A stretch of 64,000 nt of DNA from Limnohabitans sp. DM1 (GTDB taxonomy: Bacteria; Pseudomonadota; Gammaproteobacteria; Burkholderiales; Burkholderiaceae_C): assembly GCF_001269385.1 (NCBI RefSeq), contig NZ_CXOO01000026.1:186001-250000 (forward strand), written 5' to 3'. The notes under the pieces are model-generated. The model had not been told where the DNA came from, searched no databases, and was given only the letters and a program-made list of their open reading frames with translations. Made by a program: the position numbers and the translations under genes. The stretch's first letter is position 1; every line of letters begins with the position of its first letter. Below, piece by piece: positions 57,487 to 64,000 of the stretch.

Positions 57487-58281
57487 TCAATGATGAGAAG
57501 TTTTGCCCGCAGGGCTTGGCAGGGGCGACACCGCTGCCGGGGTGACTCGGCGCGGCAGGTATTGGTTGGCCGGCCGGGTGTTCCATTCGGGCATCAGGGC
57601 ATAACCACCCCGATCGCGGATGGCCTGGCTGACTTCGCTGTTCGGGTCTTTCACGTCGCCAAACAGGCGGGCGTTGGTCGGGCAGGCTTTGACGCAGGCG
57701 GGCTTGCGGTCGGCTTCGGGCAGCAGGGGGTTATGGATGCGGTCCACGCACAGGGTGCACTTGGTCATGACGCCGCTGGCTTCGTCAAACTCTCGCGCAC
57801 CATAAGGGCAAGCCCAGGCGCAGTATTTGCAGCCGATGCATTTGTCGGCATCGACCAGCACAATGCCATCCGCCTCACGCTTGTAGCTCGCGCCCGTGGG
57901 GCAGACCGGCACGCAGGGCGGGTCTTCGCAGTGCAGGCAACTTTTGGGAAAGTGCACCGTGTCGGTGTTCGGAAAGCTGCCCGCTTCGTAGGTCTGCACG
58001 CGGTTGAAAAAGGTGCCGGTGGGCTCGGCCGCATAGGGATTGACGTCGCTCAGCGGCCCGGCCATGCCCGAGGTGTTCCACTGTTTGCAGGCCGTCACGC
58101 AGGCGTGGCAGCCCACGCAGACGTTGAGGTCGATCACCAGCGCCAGCTGACGCGCCAGCGTGGGCGTGTCGGTGTCCACCGCCTGCGCCGCGCCACCGCC
58201 ACCACCGCCGGGCTCCATCAGATGGGGGCTGACAGGGGCCGGAGCATGGCCTTGCATGAGGTCTTTGAGCCACTGGATCAT
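57487..58281 (-). CDS. soeB: Sulfite dehydrogenase iron-sulfur subunit (DmsB-like SoeB)
   Basis: A 264-residue ferredoxin-like electron-transfer subunit with four Cys clusters, CVGCHACVTACK, CLHCEDPPCVPVCP, CIGCKYCAWACP and CTLC...ACVKACP, enough for four [4Fe-4S] centres. A Gly-rich stretch (EPGGGGGGAAQ) separates a short N-terminal helix from the domain. It would carry electrons from the molybdenum subunit to SoeC. The ATG overlaps the soeA stop by 4 bases. DmsB/PsrB/SoeB cannot be told apart by motif; context decides. Confidence 0.9.
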   Translation of the reverse strand: MIQWLKDLMQGHAPAPVSPHLMEPGGGGGGAAQAVDTDTPTLARQLALVIDLNVCVGCHACVTACKQWNTSGMAGPLSDVNPYAAEPTGTFFNRVQTYEAGSFPNTDTVHFPKSCLHCEDPPCVPVCPTGASYKREADGIVLVDADKCIGCKYCAWACPYGAREFDEASGVMTKCTLCVDRIHNPLLPEADRKPACVKACPTNARLFGDVKDPNSEVSQAIRDRGGYALMPEWNTRPANQYLPRRVTPAAVSPLPSPAGKTSHH

Positions 58282-61259
58282 GGTTTGGATTTCCCTGCAA
58301 AAAAACGCATCACCTGGGCCACTCCACCGCGCACACCGGGCACGGGCTGCATGGTGTCCACTTGCGGAAAACTCTGGGCCGCCTCTTCAGGCTCGGCTGG
58401 GCGGATGCGCACCCGCACGTCGTACCAGCCCGCCTGGCCGGTGATGGGGTCGGAGTTGCTGACCTTCGCACCGGCTGGCGCGCCCGCACCTTGGGGAAGC
58501 GGCAATTCTTCCGAGATCAGGTGGTTGAGCAAAAAGCCTTTGCGCGCTTCGTCCGAGCCGGGTGCCAGATGCCAAGCGCCATCGCCTTTGCCAATCGCGT
58601 TCCAGGTCCAGACGGTGCCCGGCTCCACGGCTTCGCTGTAGCGCAGCATGCAGCGCACCTGGCCCCAATGGCTTTCCACCCAGGCCCAGCCACCGTCGGC
58701 CACGCCCGCCGCCTGCGCGGTGCTGGGGTGCACATGCAGGTAGTTGTGGCTGTGGATTTGCCGCAGCCAGGCATTTTGCGAGTCCCACGAGTGGTACATG
58801 GCCATGGGCCGCTGGGTGATGGCGTTGAGCGGGAAGGCCTTCAGGTCAATCGCTGCGTCTTCGAGTGGTGCATACCAAAAAGGCAAGGGGTCGAAATAGG
58901 TGTTGATGCGCTCGCGCAGATGCTCGGGCGGCTGACGCCCTTGGGTTTTGCCTTGCGCGGCCAGGCGAAAGGACTGCAGGGTGTCGGAATAAATGGCCAG
59001 TTGCACCGGGTCGTTGCGCTGACGCCAGCCTTTGTCTTTGGCAAAGTCCAGGTAGTCGCGGTTCCAGTTGCGCATGTAGTGCATGTTCTCGGGCAGGGTG
59101 TAATGGAACACGCAGTTGTTTTGCGCGTAGGCCTCCCACTGCTTGGGGTTGGGCGCGCCGCGCAGGTGCTGGTCACCGTTTTCGCCGCGCCAGCCCATCA
59201 AAAAGCCAATGCCCGGCTGGGGCTCGAAGTTCACGATGAAGTCGGTGTAGCCCTTGAACTTGCGCCCGCCTTCGGGCGTGGTGAAGGCCGGAAACTTCAG
59301 GCGCGAAGCCAGCTCCACCAGCACCTCCTGAAACGGCTTGCATTCGCCCAGGGGCTGCAGCACGGGCACACGCACCGAGTCCACCGGGCCGTCAAACTCG
59401 GAGATGGGCCGGTCCAGCATGCTCATGGTGTCGTGCCGCTCCAGGTAGGTGGTGTCGGGCAGCACCAGATCGGCAAAGGCCACCGTCTCGCTCTGGAAGG
59501 CGTCGCACACCACCAAAAACGGGATCATGTACTCGCCCTGCTCGTCCTTGCGGTTGAGCGATTCGCGCACGGCCATGGTGTTCATGCTGCTGTTCCACGC
59601 CATATTGGCCATGAACAGCAGCAAGGTGTCGATGCGGTAAGGGTCGCCCTTGACCGCGTTGGTGATGACGTTGTGCATCATGCCGTGGGCCGACAGCGGG
59701 TGTTCCCACGAAAACGCATGGTCGATGCGCATCGGCGTACCGTCGGCATGGATAGCCAACTCTTCAGGGCTGGCCGGAAAGCCCAGCGGCGCGGCGTTCA
59801 GCGGCGTGTTGGGTTTGACCATGTCCGGGTCGTTGAAGGCCCGGTAGTTGGGCACGATGTGGCGCGGGTAAGGCGCTTTGTGCCTGAACCCCCCGGGCGC
59901 GTCGATGGTGCCCAACAGACTCATGAGCACGGCCAGCGAGCGCACCGTCTGAAAGCCGTTGGAGTGCGCGGCAAGACCGCGCATGGCGTGAAAAGCCAGC
60001 GGACGCGCCTGGGTGGTGGGGTGTTTTTTGCCCCAAGCGTCGGTCCAGGGAATGGGCAGCTCAAAGGCCTGCGTGAGGGCGGCGTGGCCCAACTCTTGTG
60101 CCAGCAGGCGAATGCGATCTGCCGCAATGCCGGTGATGGCCTGCGCCCATTCGGGCGTGCAGCTTTGCACCCGCTGGCGCAGCAAGGCAAAGGCGGGCAC
60201 CACCCGCGTGCCGTCGGCCAGGGTGTAGTGGCCTTCGGGCGGTGCGTCCAAAGCCGGGTCGCAGCCTTCGGCAATGCCCTCGGGGTAGGCATTCAGAATT
60301 CGGCCGCTTGTGCGGTCAAACACCAGTTTGTTGTGCGGGTTGCGGCCGTCACCGGGCGGGCCTTTGGCCGGGTCGGGATCAAAGGCAAACAGGCCTTCGC
60401 GCTCGCCTTCGTCCAGCACCACCAGTTGCGGCGCATTGGTGAAGCGCTTCAGAAAGGCATGGTCCAGCGTGTCGGTGCGGACCAGCTCGTGCAGCAAGGC
60501 CATGAGCAGTGCGCCGTCGGTGCCGGGCTTGATGGGAATCCACTCATCAGCAATGGCCGAGTAGCCCGTGCGCACCGGGTTGATGGAGATGAAGCGACCG
60601 CCTGCGCGCTTGAATTTGGACAGCGCGGTTTTCATGGGGTTGCTGTGGTGGTCTTCGGCCGTGCCCAGCATCACAAACAGTTTGGAGCGCTCCAGGTCTG
60701 GCCCGCCAAACTCCCAGAAGCTGCCGCCCACGCTGTAGATCATGCCGGCCGCCATGTTGACCGAGCAAAAGCCGCCATGCGCGGCGTAGTTGGGCGTGCC
60801 GAACTGGCGGGCAAACAGCCCGGTGAGGGCCTGCATCTGGTCGCGCCCGGTGAACAGCGCAAACTTTTTCGGGTCGGTGGCCCGGATGTGCGCCAGACGA
60901 TCGCTCAGGATGTCAAAGGCGCGTTCCCAGGAGATGGGCTCAAACTCGCCCGCCCCGCGTTCGCTGCCCGGTTTGCGCAGCAGCGGCTGCGTCAGGCGTG
61001 CGGGCGAGTACTGCTTCATGATGCCCGCCGAGCCCTTGGCGCAGATCACGCCCTGGTTGAGCGGGTGATCCGGGTTGCCGTCGATGTAACGCACCTCGGG
61101 GCCTTTGTCACCCTCGACCAAATGCACCCGAATGCCGCAGCGGCAAGCGCACATGTAGCAGGTGGTGCATTTGACGGTGGTCTGCGCCGTGGGGTTGGGC
61201 TCGGACAAGGGGTCTTGCAAGGGCATCTGTTCAGAGGCCTTAGAAAACAGTTTCAGCAT
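58278..61259 (-). CDS. soeA: Sulfite dehydrogenase molybdopterin subunit (SoeA)
   Basis: A 993-residue molybdopterin oxidoreductase of the DMSO reductase superfamily. An N-terminal [4Fe-4S] site is CTTCYMCACRC with a fourth Cys in GVICAKG; Mo-cofactor regions include GGFCSVNMAAGMIYSVGG and LFVMLGTAEDHHSNPM, and a C-terminal molydopterin-dinucleotide domain begins near 790 (HSHNYLHVHPSTAQAAGVAD). There is no Tat or Sec signal, so the enzyme is cytoplasmic, as in SoeABC sulfite dehydrogenase and unlike DmsA. It starts 1 base after the ackA stop. It would oxidise the sulfite released by Xsc to sulfate. Confidence 0.88.
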   Translation of the reverse strand: MLKLFSKASEQMPLQDPLSEPNPTAQTTVKCTTCYMCACRCGIRVHLVEGDKGPEVRYIDGNPDHPLNQGVICAKGSAGIMKQYSPARLTQPLLRKPGSERGAGEFEPISWERAFDILSDRLAHIRATDPKKFALFTGRDQMQALTGLFARQFGTPNYAAHGGFCSVNMAAGMIYSVGGSFWEFGGPDLERSKLFVMLGTAEDHHSNPMKTALSKFKRAGGRFISINPVRTGYSAIADEWIPIKPGTDGALLMALLHELVRTDTLDHAFLKRFTNAPQLVVLDEGEREGLFAFDPDPAKGPPGDGRNPHNKLVFDRTSGRILNAYPEGIAEGCDPALDAPPEGHYTLADGTRVVPAFALLRQRVQSCTPEWAQAITGIAADRIRLLAQELGHAALTQAFELPIPWTDAWGKKHPTTQARPLAFHAMRGLAAHSNGFQTVRSLAVLMSLLGTIDAPGGFRHKAPYPRHIVPNYRAFNDPDMVKPNTPLNAAPLGFPASPEELAIHADGTPMRIDHAFSWEHPLSAHGMMHNVITNAVKGDPYRIDTLLLFMANMAWNSSMNTMAVRESLNRKDEQGEYMIPFLVVCDAFQSETVAFADLVLPDTTYLERHDTMSMLDRPISEFDGPVDSVRVPVLQPLGECKPFQEVLVELASRLKFPAFTTPEGGRKFKGYTDFIVNFEPQPGIGFLMGWRGENGDQHLRGAPNPKQWEAYAQNNCVFHYTLPENMHYMRNWNRDYLDFAKDKGWRQRNDPVQLAIYSDTLQSFRLAAQGKTQGRQPPEHLRERINTYFDPLPFWYAPLEDAAIDLKAFPLNAITQRPMAMYHSWDSQNAWLRQIHSHNYLHVHPSTAQAAGVADGGWAWVESHWGQVRCMLRYSEAVEPGTVWTWNAIGKGDGAWHLAPGSDEARKGFLLNHLISEELPLPQGAGAPAGAKVSNSDPITGQAGWYDVRVRIRPAEPEEAAQSFPQVDTMQPVPGVRGGVAQVMRFFAGKSKP

Positions 61260-61260
61260 C

Positions 61261-62553
61261 TCATGAGTCTCCTGGGGCGAACGCCATACGCCAGGTGTGG
61301 CGGGCAATCACGGCTTCTTCGTTGGTGGCCAGCACATACACCGGCACACGGCTGGTGGGCGTGCTGATGAGGGTGCCGCCCGGGCTGGGGCGGCCACTTT
61401 GGCGGTTGCGCGCCTCGTCCAGTTCGCAGCCCAGCCATTGCAGGCCCTGCACGATCTCACCGCGCAAGGCATGGGCGTTTTCGCCAATGCCACCGGTGAA
61501 GACCAGCGCATCCAGACCCTGCAAGGCAGCGGCCATGCCCGCGATTTCGCGCCGGGTGTGTTCGGCAAAATAGTCCAGCGCCATGCGTGCTGCGGCGCTG
61601 TCTGACTGCGTCAGGCTGCGCACATCGCTGGAGGTGCCCGACAGGCCCAAAAGGCCTGACTGGCGGTAGAGCAGATCGGTGATAGCCTCGGCACCCAGGC
61701 CCTGGGCCAAGAGGTGCAACACCACGGCGGCATCGAGCCGACCACAGCGCGTGCCCATGGGCAGCCCATCGAGCGGCGAAAACCCCATGGTCGTGGCCAC
61801 CGAGCGCAATCCGCGCAGGGCACACAGCGAAGCGCCGTTGCCCAGGTGCGCCACTACCACACGGGCGTCCGGCTGGGCCAGCTCGGGCCGCCCCTGACGC
61901 AACTGGGTGGCGATGGATTCATAAGACAGGCCATGAAAACCATAGCGGCGTATGCCTTGCTCAAAGCAATCCTCTGGCAAGGCGTAGCGCTGGTGCAGCT
62001 CGCTCTGGCTGCGGTGAAAAGCGGTGTCCGGACAGGCCACCTGCGGCACCTGGGCAAAAGCCTGCCGCGCCGCATGGACCCCCGCCAGGTTGTGCACCTG
62101 GTGCAGCGGCGCCAGGGGGGCCAGGGTCTGCAACTGGGCGATCAGCGCATCGTCCACCCGCACAGGCCCAGCCAGCTCGGGGCCGCCGTGCACGATGCGG
62201 TGGCCCACCGCCACCACCCGGGCGCTTTGGGCGTGCACCGAGAGCCACTGCAAGATGCTGTCCAGAGCTGCGGTGTGGGCCGAAGACTCAGGCTTGTCAC
62301 CAGCGCTTGGGGCCGACACCAGCGGCACGCTGTGCTGCAAACCGCCCGGCCCCTGAATGTCCAGCCGCGCCAAGGCTTGCCCCAAGCCCTGGGCCTGGCC
62401 CCAGTACACCGGCACATCGTGGATGGCTGCAGCGTCAGGTGCATCGCCCGCTGCATCATCCCCATGGTCCGATGCATCCGCCACAGCAAACAAGGCGAAC
62501 TTGAGCGAAGAAGACCCCGCGTTCAGCGTGAGCACATGGTCATGCATGGTCAT
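61261..62553 (-). CDS. ackA: Acetate kinase
   Basis: A 430-residue ASKHA-fold kinase. LTLNAGSSSLKFALF near residues 8-22, VGHRIVHGGP near 115, the phosphate loop VVVAHLGNGASLCALRGLRS near 215, GFSPLDGLPMGTRCGRLDAA near 240 and FTGGIGENAHALR near 345 are all conserved. It turns acetyl phosphate and ADP into acetate and ATP. Placement between xsc and soeA suggests it draws acetyl phosphate straight from Xsc, giving substrate-level ATP. The acidic insert near residues 30-45 (SDHGDDAAGDAPDAAAIHD) is unusual for the family. An ATG two codons downstream is also possible. Confidence 0.95.
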   Translation of the reverse strand: MTMHDHVLTLNAGSSSLKFALFAVADASDHGDDAAGDAPDAAAIHDVPVYWGQAQGLGQALARLDIQGPGGLQHSVPLVSAPSAGDKPESSAHTAALDSILQWLSVHAQSARVVAVGHRIVHGGPELAGPVRVDDALIAQLQTLAPLAPLHQVHNLAGVHAARQAFAQVPQVACPDTAFHRSQSELHQRYALPEDCFEQGIRRYGFHGLSYESIATQLRQGRPELAQPDARVVVAHLGNGASLCALRGLRSVATTMGFSPLDGLPMGTRCGRLDAAVVLHLLAQGLGAEAITDLLYRQSGLLGLSGTSSDVRSLTQSDSAAARMALDYFAEHTRREIAGMAAALQGLDALVFTGGIGENAHALRGEIVQGLQWLGCELDEARNRQSGRPSPGGTLISTPTSRVPVYVLATNEEAVIARHTWRMAFAPGDS

Positions 62554-62567
62554 GCGCCCAGTTGTGC

Positions 62568-64000
62568 TCAGACGTAGTCCTTGTACTTGTCCAAAAAGCG
62601 GATCGGCTTGGCCAGCGCGTCGCGGCGGAAGGGGTCACCCAGCTCGCGGTTGCACATGATCTCAATCACGCAGGTCTTGCGCTGGTTCATCTGCAGGTCA
62701 ATGGCTTTCTTGAGCGCCGGGCCCACGTCTTCGAGGCGGTCCACCACAATGCCTTCGGCGCCCATGGCCTGGGCGATGCCCGCAAAGCTTTCGCTTTCCA
62801 GTTCACCGGCCACAAAGCGGCGGTTGTAGAAGTCCACCTGGTTTTTCTTTTCGGCGCCCCACTGGCGGTTGTGGAAGACCACCGCCGTCACCGGAATGTC
62901 GTGGCGCACGGCCGTCATGACCTCGACCATGCTCATGCCCCAAGCGCCGTCACCGGCATAGGCCACGGCGGGGCGGTCGGGCGCGGCGCACTTGGCACCG
63001 ATCATGGTGGGCAGCGAATAGCCGCAGTTGCCAAAGCTCATGGGCGCAAAAAAGCTGCGCGGTTCGTCAAAACGCAGGTAGCTGTTGGCCACGGCGTTGA
63101 TGTTGCCAATGTCGGTGGACACCATGACACGCGGCGGCATGGCTTTTTCCAGCTCGCGCAGCACCTGGCGTGGCGACAGGTAGCTGCCGCCCGTGGGGGT
63201 GCGCTCGCCCTTGGCCTCTTCCATCATGTCCAGGCTGAAGGGGTCTTTTTCGTGGGTCCAGGCGTCGAGTTCCTTTTCCCAGGCGTCTTTTTCGGCCTGG
63301 ATTTTGGCGGCGCGCTCGGCCTTGTTGGCATCACAGGCCAGGGTGCGGGCCGACAGGCGCTTGAGCAGCTCAATGGCCACGGCCTTGGCGTCGCCGTGGA
63401 TGCCCACGGTGATTTTTTTGACCAGGCCCAAATTGGTGTGGTCGGCTTCGACCTGGATGATCTTGGCCTCTTTGGGCCAGTAGTCCATGCCGTGCTGCGG
63501 CAAGGTGCCAAACGGCCCCATGCGCGAGCCCAGCGCCACCACCACGTCGGCCTGGGCGATCAGCTTCATGGCGGCTTTAGAGCCCTGGTAGCCCAGCGGG
63601 CCGGCCCACAGCGGGTGGCTGGCCGGGAAGGAGTCGTTGCGCAGGTAGCCATTGGCCACGGGAGAACCCAGGCGCTCGGCCAGGGCCACGCACTCCTTGA
63701 CCGCGTCACCCATGACCACGCCACCGCCCGACAAAATGACCGGAAATTTGGCATTGGCCAGCAACTCCACGGCGGCGTTCAGGCTGTTTTCACCGCCCGC
63801 GCCACGTTCCACGCGCATGGGCTGCGGAATTTCGCAGTTGACTTCGCCGTAGAAATAGTCGCGTGGAATGTTCAGCTGGGTCGGCCCCATTTCCGAGATG
63901 GCACGGTCAAAGCAGCGGGCGGTGAACTCGGCCATGCGCTTGGGGTTGTTCACATGGCCCTGGTATTTGGTGAACTCCTGAAACATCGGCAGCTGCTGCG
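62568..64000 (-). CDS. xsc: Sulfoacetaldehyde acetyltransferase, N-terminus beyond window
   Basis: At least 477 codons are visible; the frame is open to the window edge (QQLPMFQEFTKYQGHVNNPK at the visible start), so the first part of this roughly 600-residue enzyme is missing. It is ThDP-dependent: the ThDP/Mg site is YAGDGAWGMSMVEVMTAVRH, followed by FHNRQWGAEKKNQVDFYNRR, and RDYFYGEVNCEIPQP is typical of Xsc. It converts sulfoacetaldehyde and phosphate to acetyl phosphate and sulfite. ackA begins 15 bases downstream, followed by soeABC. Upstream genes for taurine or other sulfonate oxidation would be expected beyond 64000. Confidence 0.94.
   Translation of the reverse strand, partial: QQLPMFQEFTKYQGHVNNPKRMAEFTARCFDRAISEMGPTQLNIPRDYFYGEVNCEIPQPMRVERGAGGENSLNAAVELLANAKFPVILSGGGVVMGDAVKECVALAERLGSPVANGYLRNDSFPASHPLWAGPLGYQGSKAAMKLIAQADVVVALGSRMGPFGTLPQHGMDYWPKEAKIIQVEADHTNLGLVKKITVGIHGDAKAVAIELLKRLSARTLACDANKAERAAKIQAEKDAWEKELDAWTHEKDPFSLDMMEEAKGERTPTGGSYLSPRQVLRELEKAMPPRVMVSTDIGNINAVANSYLRFDEPRSFFAPMSFGNCGYSLPTMIGAKCAAPDRPAVAYAGDGAWGMSMVEVMTAVRHDIPVTAVVFHNRQWGAEKKNQVDFYNRRFVAGELESESFAGIAQAMGAEGIVVDRLEDVGPALKKAIDLQMNQRKTCVIEIMCNRELGDPFRRDALAKPIRFLDKYKDYV

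Noticed and set aside
58362-61367. 1001-codon open frame opposite soeA
   Set aside because: Same reason: an antisense shadow with no recognisable domain, while soeA carries its cofactor motifs.

Overview
The window reads as a GC-rich chromosomal segment of a Burkholderiales betaproteobacterium, most likely Comamonadaceae. Reasons: the tmRNA tag ANDERFALAA, the fused aroA-cmk gene, the gyrA-serC-pheA-tyrA-aroA/cmk-rpsA-ihfB-lapA-lapB block, and a protocatechuate 4,5-cleavage cluster ordered like the pmd operon of Comamonas. Genus assignment is inference from gene content and not from a database search.

Layout. 1-12547 (all minus strand) is a defence island ending flush against aroE: a type III restriction subunit (Res, cut by the window edge), a RhuM-family protein, a type III Mod methyltransferase, an OLD-family ATPase/TOPRIM protein, a Dam-type adenine methylase, a second ATPase with a TOPRIM-like tail, and a large SNF2/RapA-like helicase whose start overlaps the aroE stop. 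12547-15094 holds aroE, a small HTH regulator and an MFS transporter. 15106-25421 is the protocatechuate (PCA) 4,5-cleavage locus: ligJ, ligK, ligI, ligA, ligB and ligC on the minus strand, an MFS transporter at its end and a divergent LysR regulator. A two-gene cassette (DUF4143 ATPase and pentapeptide-repeat membrane protein) sits between ligB and ligC. 25422-29275 holds a DHCW-type cupin and polA.

29429-32474 is a decayed 3-kb integrative element next to ssrA. It carries yefM-yoeB, an HTH gene and a wrecked tyrosine integrase, and is flanked by 20-bp direct repeats. From 32559 the window is mostly housekeeping: ssrA, gph, ubiG, ompA, then gyrA, serC, pheA, tyrA, aroA-cmk, rpsA, ihfB, lapA, lapB and a ComEA-like gene. 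47517-54763 pairs a 5-oxoprolinase with a MarR-like regulator and a divergent TRAP transporter. rdgC and crcB follow. The right end (56553-64000, minus strand) is a sulfonate dissimilation operon xsc-ackA-soeABC: sulfoacetaldehyde is cleaved to acetyl phosphate and sulfite, acetyl phosphate yields ATP through acetate kinase, and sulfite is oxidised by a cytoplasmic molybdoenzyme anchored by SoeC.

The window is rich in small dispersed repeats: two REP-like inverted-repeat families, a 24-bp tandem repeat, a hexanucleotide microsatellite, and two loci of an unusual 7-bp repeat arranged as opposed arrays (GTTGAGC heptads facing GCTCAAC heptads). One of these arrays abuts the ihfB start codon. The best candidates for something not fully described are the composite type III island, the heptad arrays and the cassette inside the PCA operon.
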